Shown piece after piece: positions 18,403-27,933 of a DNA stretch of 64,000 nt. The position numbers were made by a program, and so were the translations under genes. The notes under the pieces are model-generated. The model did no database searches, had not been told where the DNA came from, and saw only the letters and a program-made list of their open reading frames with translations. Position 1 is the stretch's first letter. Each line of letters begins with the position of its first letter. The DNA comes from Nocardioides alcanivorans (GTDB taxonomy: Bacteria > Actinomycetota > Actinomycetes > Propionibacteriales > Nocardioidaceae): positions 124,001 to 188,000 of the forward strand of contig NZ_JAKGRW010000006.1 of NCBI RefSeq assembly GCF_021555175.1. The letters are read 5' to 3'.

Positions 18403-19671
18403 ATGACCTCCGAGGCCTCGCAGCTGCTGCGGGTCACCGACCTGCGCGACCCCGTTCTCTCCGACGTGCAGCGTCACACCCTCGCGTATGCCGAGGCGAA
18501 CCCGGTCGAGCTGAGTGTCGAGAGCGTGCTTGCCGCGGCCCGGCACGAGACTGGCCTCGACGACTTCGGGCCAGATGACTTCCACGAGCGACTTGCCCTG
18601 CAGCTGGACGAGATCGACGCAGATCCCCATCGGTCCGCGGTGGCACGGCTCGTGACCTTCGGCAACAGTGTCCGCTACGCGGTCAACCGACTGAGGGTGA
18701 TGGACCTGCTGCGCAGACACCCTGAGATCCACGACGTCGAGATCGCGGCTCCGGTCGTCGTGGTCGGCCTGCCCCGTTCGGGCACCACACACCTGGTCAA
18801 CCTGTTGGCAGCAGACAAGCGTTTCCGTTCGCTCCCGTTGTGGGAGAGCCAGGAGCCGGTCCCGCGGCCCGAGGACGAGATGGACACCGATGGGCCGGAC
18901 CCACGGATCGCTCGCTCGCAACGCAGGTGGGACCACATGAAGGCATCGAGCCCGGTCCTCGCCGCGATGCATCCGATGAACCCGGACCACATCCACGAAG
19001 AGCTCGAGCTGGAGTGCCTCGACTTCTCCAGCTACAACTTCGAGTGGGCGTCAACGATGGCGCCACGATGGCGCGACTACTACCTCGCCCACGACCAGCG
19101 GCCGCACTACGAGTTCCTGGCCACCATGCTGAAGGTCCTGCAGTGGCAGCGTGGTCCGAACCGCTGGATCCTCAAGTGCCCTCAGCACCTCGAGCAGCTC
19201 GGTCCCTTGATGGAGACCTTCCCGGACGCCACGGTGGTGATGACCCATCGCGATCCCGTCTCGGTGGTGCAGTCGGCCGCGACCATGTCGGCCTATGGCG
19301 CGCGCGCGAACTTCAAGCGAGTCGACGTCGATGCGATCTTCGACTACTGGGCCGACCGGGTAGCCAGGTTGCTCGAGGCCGGCACCAGGGACCTGCCGAG
19401 GATTCCGGCCGGCCGTCGTGTCGACGTCTTCTTCCACGAGTTCATGGCCGACGACATCGGCACCGTGGAGCGCATCTATGCGCGGATCGGGATCGACTTC
19501 ACCGAAGAGGCTCGCGCCAGTGTCGCCGAACACCTCGAGCGTCATCCGCGTGGAGCCGACGGCCAGGTCGTCTACGACCTGCGCGCCGACTTCGGCCGTG
19601 AACCCGACGAGCTGCGTGCTCGATTTGCCCCGTACCTCGAGATGTTTCCCGTGAAGGTGGAAGTCCAGTGA
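18403..19671 (+). CDS. Sulfotransferase-family protein
   Basis: PAPS-dependent sulfotransferase-like protein of 422 residues. The 5'-phosphosulfate loop GLPRSGTTHLVNLL lies near residues 126-139 and a 3'-phosphate-binding segment, VMTHRDPVSVVQS, near 280; the family (Sulfotransfer_3-like) transfers sulfate to hydroxyl groups of lipids, carbohydrates or small molecules. It follows the SDR by 5 bp, and its TGA overlaps the GTG start of the alkylsulfatase-like gene, so the two are translationally coupled. The pairing of a sulfate-adding and a sulfate-removing type of enzyme in one operon is unusual. Confidence 0.88.
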   Translation: MTSEASQLLRVTDLRDPVLSDVQRHTLAYAEANPVELSVESVLAAARHETGLDDFGPDDFHERLALQLDEIDADPHRSAVARLVTFGNSVRYAVNRLRVMDLLRRHPEIHDVEIAAPVVVVGLPRSGTTHLVNLLAADKRFRSLPLWESQEPVPRPEDEMDTDGPDPRIARSQRRWDHMKASSPVLAAMHPMNPDHIHEELELECLDFSSYNFEWASTMAPRWRDYYLAHDQRPHYEFLATMLKVLQWQRGPNRWILKCPQHLEQLGPLMETFPDATVVMTHRDPVSVVQSAATMSAYGARANFKRVDVDAIFDYWADRVARLLEAGTRDLPRIPAGRRVDVFFHEFMADDIGTVERIYARIGIDFTEEARASVAEHLERHPRGADGQVVYDLRADFGREPDELRARFAPYLEMFPVKVEVQ

Positions 19672-20950
19672 GTCCCGTCTCTGCAGAACAGGTCGACGAG
19701 TTCATCAGGAACCGTCCCGGCAAGGTGCTGCTCGACCACGTCTACGCAGACGAGGCCGTCGCCATCAACGACTTCATCCACATGTCGCCGGGGTCGAGCG
19801 CCGCCTACATGCTGGTCACCCCGGCAGGACGGGTGATCGTCAACACCGGGCTCGGCTACGAGGCTCCGCACCATCGCAAGCTGTTCGACGAGGTCTACGC
19901 GGGCCCCACCCGCTACATCGTCACGACGCAGGGTCACACCGATCACGTCGGCGGCGTTGCGGGCTTCCGAGAGCCGGGCGCGCTCTACGTGGCGAACTCC
20001 CTCAACCCGTCCGTTCAGCGCGACGACGCCCGCGTGATCACGAGGATGCGGCAGTGGGCACCGGTGTGGTTCGGTGTCGATGTCGACACCGTGCGCGGCT
20101 TCAGTCAGGCGCGCCCCGACGTGGCGAACAAGCAGGACGTGCCCACTCCCGACCTGATGTTCGACGATCGCCTTGCGCTGGACGTCGGTGGGCTGCAGAT
20201 CGAGCTCCACTCCGGTGTGGGCGAGACCGTGGACGGGGCAATGGTCTGGTTGCCGCAACACCGCATCGCGCTGATCAGCAATCTGCTGGGTCCGTTGTTC
20301 GGACACTTCCCCAACCTGAACACGATTCGTGGGCAGCGCTATCGCTACGTCGAGCCCTACCTCGCCACGATCACCAAGCTCCGGGACCTACGGCCCCAGC
20401 TGCTGATCACTGGCCGCGGTGTTCCCGTGGAGGGTGAGGAGATCATCGACGCCGTCCTCAAGCGGATGTACGACGCCGTCGACCACATCCACCGCGCGAC
20501 CCTGGACGGCATCAACGCGGGCAAGGACGTGGAGACGCTCGTTCGAGAGGTCACGTTGCCCGACCATCTCTACGTCGGCCAGGGCTACGGCCAGGTCAAG
20601 TGGGGGTGCGGACGATCTGGGAGACCTACCTGGGGTGGTTCCACCACCGCGCCACCTCGGAGCTGCACGCCGTACCGCGGGAGCAGACCCTCGCCAGCCT
20701 GGTCTCGATCGCGGGAGTGGACGGCGTGCTCGATCGTGCGCGCAGGCACCTCGCGCAGGGTCAGGCCGAGGAGGCGACTGCCCTGGTCGAGGCAGTGCTG
20801 GCCCACACGCCCGAGCATGCCGCCGGGACGGCCCTTCTCGTCGACTGTCACCAGGCGCTGCTCGCGGACCCGGTGACGGCAGAGAACTTCTGGGAGTCGG
20901 GCTGGCTGCGGCATCGCATCGGCGTCCTCGAAGGGCGGAACGGCAACTGA
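19668..20950 (+). CDS. Alkylsulfatase-like MBL-fold protein with altered metal ligands (one missing base)
   Basis: Related to SdsA1-type alkyl sulfatases: an N-terminal metallo-beta-lactamase domain and a C-terminal helical part (GWFHHRATSELHAVP, GVDGVLDRARRHLAQGQ) matching the alkylsulfatase dimerisation domain; the usual SCP2 domain is absent. The HxHxDH motif reads TQGHTDH, so the first His is Gln, and the later AE and SHHWP ligand segments appear as ISN and TGRGVP. It may have lost or changed its hydrolase chemistry. The frame breaks after QVKWG; one more G in the run 20602-20606 restores 427 residues. GTG start overlaps the sulfotransferase stop. Confidence 0.82.
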
Positions 20951-20999
20951 ACAGTCATCGCACGCACATGATCCGCACGGCACGTCCACAGGGAGAGCA

Positions 21000-22184
21000 A
21001 TGATCACCGACTCCGGAACCACCGTCCCCGATGCGTTCGCCCCGGCCCAGCTCGGGCCGGTGACCCTGCGCAACCGCATCATCAAGTCAGCGACCTTCGA
21101 GGGGCGGACCCCGAAGGGGCTGGTCACCGACGAGTTGATCGACTTCCATCGCCGTTTCGCATCAGGCGGCGTCGGGATGACGACGGTCGCCTACTGCGCC
21201 GTCGCTCCGGAAGGTCGTACGGCGCCGGGCCAACTGCAATGGACGGATGAGGCGATGCCGGGGCTACGACGTCTCACCGATGCCATGCACGCGGAGGGCG
21301 CTGCCGTCTCCGCGCAGATCGGACACGCCGGTCCGGTGGCGCCACCCAAGGCTCTCCGGATGCCTGCGTTGGCCGCGAGCCGACGGTTCCACCTCACGGG
21401 GCTGAACTTCGCCCAGGCGGCGTCCGCAGCAGACATCGTCCGGATAACGCAGGCCCACGTCAATGCGGCCCTCCGCGCAGCGGAGGCGGGATTCGATGCC
21501 ATCGAGATGCACTTCGGCCACGGCTACCTGATCAGTTCGTTCCTGAGCGAACGGCTCAACCACCGCACCGATTCCTACGGTGGCAGCCTCAGGAACCGGG
21601 CCCGGTTCGCACGCGAGACGGCCAGTGCTGTCCGTGATGCGGTGGGGGACCGGATCGCGATCCTGGCGAAGGTCAACATGGACGACGGCGTACCGGGCGG
21701 GTTCTGGCTCGCCGAGGCGATCCGGCTGGTCCGCTGGCTGGAGGAGGACGGGTCGCTGGACGCGGTGGTCCTCACGGCCGGGAGCTCTCTGGAGAACCCG
21801 CTCTACACGTTCCGTGGGGATGCGCCGCTGAAGGAGTTCGAAGCGGTGATGCCGCAGCCACAGAAGCTCGGCATCAAGATGGTGGGCAAGCACTTCCTGC
21901 GCACCTACCCCTACCAGGACACCTATCTGCTCGACCACGCACGCCAGGTTCGCGCGGCGGTCGACCTGCCACTGGTGCTGCTCGGCGGCGTCACCGGGCG
22001 GGAGTCGATCGAGCGGGCCATGACGGAGGGGTTCGAGTTCGTCGAGATGGGACGGGCACTGCTCAGCGATCCCGACCTGGTCAACGCCATCCAGGAGGAG
22101 GGAGTGGGTCAGTCATTGTGCATCCACTGCAACAAGTGCATGGTCACGATCTATCGGGGTACCCACTGCGTCCTGCGTCCCTGA
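21000..22184 (+). CDS. Old-yellow-enzyme-family NADH:flavin oxidoreductase
   Basis: FMN-dependent TIM-barrel ene-reductase or dienoyl-CoA-reductase-like enzyme, 394 residues. It shows the N-terminal LGPVTLRNRIIKSAT, the HGYLISSFLSERLNHRTDSYGGS core and the phosphate-binding end GRALLSDPDLV. A C-terminal CIHCNKC followed by GTHC suggests the 4Fe-4S motif found in larger family members, but the FAD/NAD domain that normally follows is missing. GGGAGAG precedes ATG 21000. It lies 49 bp after the MBL gene and probably reduces an activated double bond in the same pathway. The last 41 bp overlap the opposing GNAT gene. Confidence 0.85.
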   Translation: MITDSGTTVPDAFAPAQLGPVTLRNRIIKSATFEGRTPKGLVTDELIDFHRRFASGGVGMTTVAYCAVAPEGRTAPGQLQWTDEAMPGLRRLTDAMHAEGAAVSAQIGHAGPVAPPKALRMPALAASRRFHLTGLNFAQAASAADIVRITQAHVNAALRAAEAGFDAIEMHFGHGYLISSFLSERLNHRTDSYGGSLRNRARFARETASAVRDAVGDRIAILAKVNMDDGVPGGFWLAEAIRLVRWLEEDGSLDAVVLTAGSSLENPLYTFRGDAPLKEFEAVMPQPQKLGIKMVGKHFLRTYPYQDTYLLDHARQVRAAVDLPLVLLGGVTGRESIERAMTEGFEFVEMGRALLSDPDLVNAIQEEGVGQSLCIHCNKCMVTIYRGTHCVLRP

Positions 22185-22716
22185 GACGTGACCAGCCGGG
22201 TCCCGGGTTCGTCTTCACCATGGCGCAGCGTCGAGAAGCATCCAGGCCGGGCAGCATTGCCTCGTGCTCCATGACGCGAGCCAGCGCCGGCCCCACTTCG
22301 TCATCGTCGAGGATGCGGTAGCCCAGCCGTCGGTAGTAGGGCTCGTTCCACGGCACGTCGCGAAATGTCGTCAACGTCGTTGCCGCGCGGCCGTCACGGC
22401 GACCCCAGGCCTCCACGTGGTCGATCAACCGCTGGCCGATGCGACGTCCCGCGTGTTCTGGTGCGACCGAGACCTGAGCGATGTGGGCGTTGTCGTCAAG
22501 GACCTCGGCACTGATGTAGCCGGCGACCGCTCCCTCGGTGACGGCCACCCAGGCCCGGCCCGCATCGACCGCGGCAGCCAAGACCTCCGGGTCAGGCTCG
22601 TCGCCGGCGACCAGCGGCATCTGGACCGAGTGGAAGAGTTGCCCAGCCTCGATCTCGACCTGGACGAGCCGCGCCACGTCCTCTGCCTTCGCGGAGCGGA
22701 TGGAGTAGGCGGACAT
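22144..22716 (-). CDS. GNAT-family N-acetyltransferase
   Basis: Acetyl-CoA-dependent acyltransferase of 190 residues, target unknown. The core carries AHIAQVSVAPEHAGRRIGQRLIDHVEAWG, with the acetyl-CoA pyrophosphate loop (RRIGQRL), and the late PYYRRLGYRIL segment usual in the family. ATG 22716 begins MSAYSIRSAKAEDVARL, a standard start; the upstream frame is unrelated. The last residues overlap the 3' end of the flavoenzyme gene on the other strand by 41 bp, which may mean a slightly mis-called end in one of them. Confidence 0.85.
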   Translation of the reverse strand: MSAYSIRSAKAEDVARLVQVEIEAGQLFHSVQMPLVAGDEPDPEVLAAAVDAGRAWVAVTEGAVAGYISAEVLDDNAHIAQVSVAPEHAGRRIGQRLIDHVEAWGRRDGRAATTLTTFRDVPWNEPYYRRLGYRILDDDEVGPALARVMEHEAMLPGLDASRRCAMVKTNPGPGWSRLRDAGRSGYPDRS

Positions 22717-22806
22717 GCGGCCATGCTCGCACCCCTGTCCACCGGTTTTCGCCTGGGCCGCGGCCGCCCCTGCGTCGCGGCGAGGTAACGGCAGGTTGGG
22801 GAGATG

Positions 22807-22843
22807 GAAACATTGCGGAAACATTCTGTCGGTTTTCTGAAAC
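22807..22843 (+). promoter_or_regulatory. GlnR-like box upstream of type III glutamine synthetase
   Basis: GAAAC (22807-22811), six bases, GAAAC (22818-22822) and a third GAAAC (22839-22843) lie 53-89 bp before the ATG. Actinobacterial GlnR boxes are built of GTnAC-n6-GAAAC half sites; the first pair has the right spacing but a weak a-site, and the third is one base short of the next ideal position. Confidence 0.5.
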
Positions 22844-22895
22844 AGGACCTTTGTAGCGTCGTGGCATCGACCAAACGACGATTGCGAGCCAGAAC

Positions 22896-25070
22896 ATGAC
22901 TGCCAACGAAGTCCGCAACGTGGCCATCACCGAGGTCCTCAACCGCTCGGGTGTGGAAACGGCAGAGATCCACCCGCTCAGTGAAACGTGGGCCTGCGAC
23001 GTCTTCAACCTGGCCAAGATGGAGGAGGCGCTCTCCAAGAACGCCTTCAAGGCCGTGAAGAAGACGGTCCAGACGGGTGAGCCCCTCGACCCGGCCACGG
23101 CCGACATCGTTGCCTCCGCCATGAAGCACTGGGCGATGGGCAAGGGCGCGAAGTTCTTCTCGCACGTGTTCTACCCGCTGACCAACATCACCGCGGAGAA
23201 GCACGACGGCTTCATCGTCACCAATGCCGACGGCAATGCGATCACCGAGTTCACCGGCAGCCTGCTGATCAAGGGTGAGCCGGACGGCTCGTCGTTCCCC
23301 AACGGCAGCTTGCGGATGACCAACGCTGCGCGCGGCTACACCGCGTGGGACCCCACCAGCCCCGCCTACATCATGCAGACCGCCAATGGCGCGACCCTGA
23401 TGATTCCGAGCGTCTTCATGTCCTGGACCGGTGAGGCGCTCGACAAGAAGATCCCGCTGCTGCGCTCCAACGCGGCGATGGACAAGGCTGCGCGTCGTGT
23501 GCTCACCCTGATGGGGGAGACGGACATCGCTCCGCTCAACGCGAGCTGTGGCCCCGAGCAGGAGTACTTCCTGGTCGACCAGCACTTCGCGGCCGCGCGT
23601 CCAGACCTGCTGCTCGCTGGTCGCACGCTCTTCGGCGCCGCGCCGGCCAAGGGCCAGGAGTTCGACGACCACTACTTCGGTGCCATCCCCGAGCGCGTGC
23701 AGATCTTCATGCAGGCCTTCGAGGACAAGCTCTACCGGCTCGGCATCCCGGCCAAGACCCACCACAACGAGGTGGCTCCGGGCCAGTTCGAGATCGCGCC
23801 GTACCACGAGGCCGCCAACGTCGCGGCCGACCACCAGCAGCTGCTGATGACGGTGATGAAGGCGACGGCTGCCGAGCACGGATTCCTCTGCCTGCTGCAC
23901 GAGAAGCCGTTCGCCGGCATCAACGGCTCCGGCAAGCACGTCAACTGGTCGGTCGGGAACTCCACTCAGGGCAACCTGCTCGATCCCGGCACTTCGCCGG
24001 AGCACAACCTCAACTTCCTGCTCTTCTGCGGTGCGGTGATCCGAGGTGTGCACAAGTTCGGCCCGCTGCTGCGCGCCGTCATCGCCACTGCCTCCAACGA
24101 CCACCGACTGGGCGCCAACGAGGCCCCGCCGGCGATCCTGTCGGTCTACCTCGGTGATCAGCTCGAGGCGGTCTTCGACGACATCAAGAACGGCAAGGTC
24201 TCGGTCTCCAGCGACGGTGGCGTGATGGATCTCGGTCTGTCGCAGATCCTCAACTTCAAGCGCGACCCGGGCGACCGCAACCGCACCTCGCCGTTCGCCT
24301 TCACCGGCAACCGTTTCGAGTTCCGGGCGGTCGGTTCCTCGCAGTCCGTCTCCGGGCCGCTCGTCGCGATGAACACGATGCTCGCCGACTCGCTCGGCTG
24401 GATCGCGGACAAGCTCGAGGCCGAGCTCGCCGCTGGAAACAGCAAGGTCAAGGCGGTCGCCACGGTGCTGCAGGAGCTCATGCAACTGCACGGCAACGCG
24501 ATCTTCGGCGGCGACGGTTACTCCGCCGAGTGGCACGAAGCGGCGGTCACCGAACGCGGCCTGCGCAACCTGCCGACCAGCGCCGACGCCCTGCCGGTCT
24601 TCACCGAGCCCGAGGTGGTGGAGCTCTTCGAGTCCACCGACGTACTGTCGGCCGTGGAGCTCAACGCTCGTTACGAGGTGTACGCCGAGCAGTACATCAA
24701 CTCGATCGCTGTCGAGGCCAAGCTGGTGATCGATCTGGCCAAGACGGTCATCTACCCGGCCGCACTGAAGTACGTCGCCGACCTCGCCCACACCTACACC
24801 GCCGTGGAGGCGCTGGGTGCGTCGTTCGACACCGGTCAGGTCAAGGTCATCACGGAGAACATGAACCGGCTGCTGGAAACGGTTGCCGAGCTGGCGACGG
24901 AACTGGACCGCCACGACTTCGCTGACACGAAGGCGCACATGGCGCACTCCGCCACCACCATCCGTGCGCTGATGGACCAGGCCCGCGTCCACGCGGACGC
25001 CCTCGAGTGCGAGGTGGATGACGCGGCCTGGCCGTTGCCGAAGTACCGCGAGATGCTGTTCATCAAGTAG
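22896..25070 (+). CDS. glnN: Type III glutamine synthetase (GlnN)
   Basis: ATP-dependent glutamate-ammonia ligase of the large GSIII class, 724 residues (family about 700-730). Recognisable parts are [13 protein letters not shown] (metal-binding glutamates), [47 protein letters not shown] and the [15 protein letters not shown] and [21 protein letters not shown] segments, all in order. Adenylylation is not known for this class. It lies 3 kb from a type I synthetase; both have GlnR-like boxes, so the pair probably share nitrogen control. A clear terminator hairpin follows. Confidence 0.95.
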   Translation: MTANEVRNVAITEVLNRSGVETAEIHPLSETWACDVFNLAKMEEALSKNAFKAVKKTVQTGEPLDPATADIVASAMKHWAMGKGAKFFSHVFYPLTNITAEKHDGFIVTNADGNAITEFTGSLLIKGEPDGSSFPNGSLRMTNAARGYTAWDPTSPAYIMQTANGATLMIPSVFMSWTGEALDKKIPLLRSNAAMDKAARRVLTLMGETDIAPLNASCGPEQEYFLVDQHFAAARPDLLLAGRTLFGAAPAKGQEFDDHYFGAIPERVQIFMQAFEDKLYRLGIPAKTHHNEVAPGQFEIAPYHEAANVAADHQQLLMTVMKATAAEHGFLCLLHEKPFAGINGSGKHVNWSVGNSTQGNLLDPGTSPEHNLNFLLFCGAVIRGVHKFGPLLRAVIATASNDHRLGANEAPPAILSVYLGDQLEAVFDDIKNGKVSVSSDGGVMDLGLSQILNFKRDPGDRNRTSPFAFTGNRFEFRAVGSSQSVSGPLVAMNTMLADSLGWIADKLEAELAAGNSKVKAVATVLQELMQLHGNAIFGGDGYSAEWHEAAVTERGLRNLPTSADALPVFTEPEVVELFESTDVLSAVELNARYEVYAEQYINSIAVEAKLVIDLAKTVIYPAALKYVADLAHTYTAVEALGASFDTGQVKVITENMNRLLETVAELATELDRHDFADTKAHMAHSATTIRALMDQARVHADALECEVDDAAWPLPKYREMLFIK

Positions 25071-25088
25071 GAGTCCAGCGCCTCGACG

Positions 25089-25122
25089 CCCTGCCGTCGA
25101 ACCGCGAGGTTCGGCGGCAGGG
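25089..25122. terminator. Terminator hairpin after glnN
   Basis: CCCTGCCGTCGAACC and GGTTCGGCGGCAGGG pair over 15 bp with a single T-G wobble and a GCGA tetraloop, 18 bp after the glnN stop. GTGTTCTC follows, a weak U-bearing tail. Confidence 0.85.
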
Positions 25123-25228
25123 TGTTCTCGCTCTCCGGCGGGGCCAGCTCGAGCGCCGGGCGTGCGGTCCTGGGCCATCCGGTCCCCGACGCTATGATTT
25201 TCGACATGGATGTGCCTCGAAGTACCAA

Positions 25229-25262
25229 CCGTTCACCCGCGATCGCGGTTGGGGGTGAACGG
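25229..25262 (+). promoter_or_regulatory. Stem-loop covering the leader of the CNNM gene
   Basis: CCGTTCACCC and GGGTGAACGG are perfectly complementary, enclose a second palindrome (CCGCGATCGCGG), and end 5 bp before ATG 25268. The 3' arm contains the only G-rich stretch that could serve as ribosome-binding site, so folding could limit translation. It does not match a riboswitch class that I recognise. Confidence 0.5.
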
Positions 25263-25267
25263 GCCTG

Positions 25268-26559
25268 ATGGACACCCAGACCTTTATCAACTTCGGACTG
25301 GTGCTGCTTTTCGTCCTGGTGGGGGCGTTTTCGCCGCGACGGAGTTGGCGCTCGTCTCCCTGCGCCAGAGCCAGCTCACTGCGCTGGAGCGGAAGGGCTC
25401 TCGTGGCGCCCGCGTGGCATCGGTTGCGCGCAACCCCAACCGGTTCCTCGCGGCGGTTCAGATCGGCGTGACGGTTGCCGGGTTCCTGTCGGCAGCGTAC
25501 GGCGGTGCGACGCTCGCGCCCGATCTCGCGCCGTACCTCGAGCAGCTCGGCCTCGGGGAGTCGGCTGCCGCGACGACAGCGCTGGTCCTGCTCACGCTCT
25601 TCATCGCCTACCTGTCGCTGGTGCTGGGTGAACTGGTGCCCAAGCGGCTTGCCCTGCAGAGAGCCGCAGGGGTCTCACTCACGGTGGCACCCGTTCTGGA
25701 CCGGTTCGCTTCCCTGATGCGGCCGGTGATCTGGTTGCTTTCGGTGTCGACCAACGCCGTCCTCCGGCTCCTCGGCGGCGATCCGCACGCCAGCAGCGAA
25801 CAACTCTCCGAAGAAGAGCTGCGCGAGATCGTCTCGACACATGAGGACCTTGACGAGCAGGAACGCCGCATCCTCCGCGATGTCTTCACCGCCACGGAGA
25901 CGAGCCTGAAGGAAGTCATGCGCCCCCGCGGTGACGTGGCCTTTCTCCCTGGTGACCTGCCGGTCACCGCCGCCGCAGAGCGGGTGCAGGAACTGTCGTA
26001 CTCCCGGTACCCGGTGACCGGAGACGGCTTCGACGACGTCATTGGCTTCCTCCACGTCCGTGACCTGCTCGGTGTCGACGCCACGGATGATCGCTGTGTT
26101 GGCGATCTCTGCCGGCCGGTCCTCGCGCTCCCCGGCAGCAACCGCGTTCTGCCGTCGGTGGCGACCATGCGAGAGGACGGCACCCATCTCGCCATCGTCG
26201 TGGACGAGTACGGCGGGACCGACGGCATCGTCACACTCGAGGACCTCCTCGAGGAACTCGTCGGCGACATCCGTGACGAGTACGACGACGCCGAGACCCG
26301 TACGAGCGACGACCTGGGCAACCTTGATGGCGGTGCGACGTTGGAGGAGTTCGCCGAGATCACCGGCATGGAACTCGAAGACGGTGGCTACGAGACCATC
26401 GCCGGCTACATCATCGCTCAGCTCGGCCGCATCGCGCAGACAGGCGACGTCGTCGAGATCGCTGGCGGCCGGCTCGTCGTCACCGCAATCACCGGGACGC
26501 GGATAACCAACGTGGCGTTCGAGCCTCGCCCCTCCGCAGCGAGCGAATCAGCAGACTGA
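25268..26559 (+). CDS. CNNM/HlyC-CorC-family membrane protein (one missing base)
   Basis: Hemolysin-C-like protein of 430 residues, a family linked to Mg2+ or Co2+ efflux and sometimes called TlyC. After the first helix (MDTQTFINFGLVLLFVLVG) the frame breaks; an extra G in 25321-25325 continues as GVFAATELALVSLRQSQL, the typical start of the DUF21 membrane domain. About four helices are followed by a tandem CBS region (VMRPRGDVAFLPGDLPV; EDGTHLAIVVDEYGG) and a C-terminal CorC/HlyC domain (EDGGYETIAGYIIAQLGRI). A stem-loop covers its leader. Confidence 0.87.
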
Positions 26560-26644
26560 GAGAGCTCCAGCGAGAACCTCCACGCGACGGGGTGTGGGGC
26601 CGTGATCCATCCCTTGCAGTCGAAACACACGTCCAACTCAGCTG

Positions 26645-26672
26645 TTTACACATTACGATCGTAATGTATAAG
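26645..26672 (+). promoter_or_regulatory. Promoter with embedded TetR operator
   Basis: TTTACA (26645-26650) and TATAAG (26667-26672), 16 bp apart, fit sigma-70-type hexamers. The spacer is almost filled by the perfect 18-bp palindrome ACATTACGATCGTAATGT (26650-26667). The expected transcription start falls at or within a few bases of ATG 26681, so the message is probably leaderless. Confidence 0.75.
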
Positions 26673-26680
26673 ATCGCGGC

Positions 26681-27307
26681 ATGCCGAAGCGTGTAGATCA
26701 CCAAGAGCGGCGAGAACACATCGCCATGGCGTTGATGCGTGTGGCTGCGGCTCAGGGCCTGGAGTCGGTGAGCGTGCGCCACGTCGCCTCCGAGGCCGGC
26801 GTGACCACCGGCATGGTTCAGCACTATTTCCCGTCAAAGGACGCGATGATGCAGTTTGCGATGGACACCGCGAGCGCCGGCTTCGAGCAGCGGATCACCG
26901 TGGCGGTCGACGCGCTCGGCGAAGGACCCTCGGCGAGAGATCTCGTCGGCGCGGTCCTCACCACTTTGATGCGGACGAGCGACCCCGGTGTGGCCGGCGA
27001 CGGCCGAGTGGCTCTCGCCTTCATGGCGTACGCCGCGTCAAGACCGACCGTCGCAGCGGGTCTCGAGCGCAGTAACGCAGCGCTGCGAGACTTCATCGCA
27101 AGCCAGGTCCGGATCGCCATCTCCGAAGGACTGGCGCCGGCGTCGCTCGATCCCGAGTCGGCGGCCGTGACCCTCACGGCCTTGACCGACGGCCTTGCGG
27201 TGCAGATGCTCAGCAGCAATCTCTCCCTCGAGACGGCGACAGCCGTCCTCGAAGCCCAGCTCGACCGGACCTTCACCTCCGAGCATCCCCGTCAGGAAAG
27301 TCCATGA
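26681..27307 (+). CDS. TetR/AcrR-family regulator, probably autoregulated
   Basis: Regulator of 208 residues. The N-terminal helix-turn-helix region reads REHIAMALMRVAAAQGLESVSV then HVASEAGVTTGMVQHYF and SKDAMM; the C-terminal half resembles BetI-like TetR_C_6 domains. A perfect palindrome inside its own promoter points to autorepression. Its TGA overlaps the ATG of a membrane protein gene, which is therefore the most likely co-regulated target. The ligand is unknown. The start is set by the promoter, which leaves essentially no leader. Confidence 0.88.
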   Translation: MPKRVDHQERREHIAMALMRVAAAQGLESVSVRHVASEAGVTTGMVQHYFPSKDAMMQFAMDTASAGFEQRITVAVDALGEGPSARDLVGAVLTTLMRTSDPGVAGDGRVALAFMAYAASRPTVAAGLERSNAALRDFIASQVRIAISEGLAPASLDPESAAVTLTALTDGLAVQMLSSNLSLETATAVLEAQLDRTFTSEHPRQESP

Positions 27308-27933
27308 ACCTGCGGCAGGTGCTCATCCGCACACGCGACGAGATCGGACAGGAGCTGGCGCTCTACCGGTCGCTGGCCCGATGGATCGCGCGTCGGCCGG
27401 ACGTTCCGACCGACGCTGCCGCAATCGGCTACGCCCAGCTGTCGGCTCCCATGCTGTGGCTGTGGATCTTCGGCTCAGCGACCGAAGTCGTCGTTGTCGA
27501 GGTCGTGCTGCGGAGCATCGAAGCCCGCTGGGCCGAGATCGTCCGGCTGCCCGTGCTCATCCTCGGCATCTGGGGCGTGCTCTGGATGCTCGGCCAGCTC
27601 GCGGCTTACAAGGTCCGGCCCCATCTCCTCACCGCCGACCACCTGCTGATCCGCAATGGCTCCCGCACCCGGGTTGTCGTGCCTCTCGATTCGATCGCCA
27701 GCCTGCGGGCCGCCGGGCACGACTACCCGGGTGTGGTGAAGTCGCTCCACCACGCGGACGACCTGCTACTCGTCGGCGTCAACCTGCGCACCAACCTCGA
27801 ACTCGTCCTCGACCGCCCCATCGCTCTCGATACCTCGCAGGGCACGAAGACCGCCGAACGAGTCGGACTCTGGGTGGATGACCCGCGCGCCGCCACGACA
27901 CAACTAAGGGCCGGGACCGCCCGCGGCACCTGA
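27304..27933 (+). CDS. Membrane protein of unknown function, coupled to TetR
   Basis: A 209-residue protein I do not recognise by name. It has two hydrophobic segments (about 46-66 and 80-100, the second ILGIWGVLWMLGQLAAY), then a soluble part with LTADHLLIRNGSRTRVVVPLDSIASL, a beta-rich pattern like bacterial PH-like domains. The ATG overlaps the TetR stop by 4 bp, so it is translated with the regulator and probably repressed by it. It ends before a structured 196-bp gap facing glnA. Confidence 0.7.
   Translation: MNLRQVLIRTRDEIGQELALYRSLARWIARRPDVPTDAAAIGYAQLSAPMLWLWIFGSATEVVVVEVVLRSIEARWAEIVRLPVLILGIWGVLWMLGQLAAYKVRPHLLTADHLLIRNGSRTRVVVPLDSIASLRAAGHDYPGVVKSLHHADDLLLVGVNLRTNLELVLDRPIALDTSQGTKTAERVGLWVDDPRAATTQLRAGTARGT

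Noticed and set aside
22425-25178. 917-codon open frame antisense to glnN
   Set aside because: It overlaps the complete type III glutamine synthetase, its translation is arginine- and glycine-rich with no domain, and long antisense frames are expected at this GC content.
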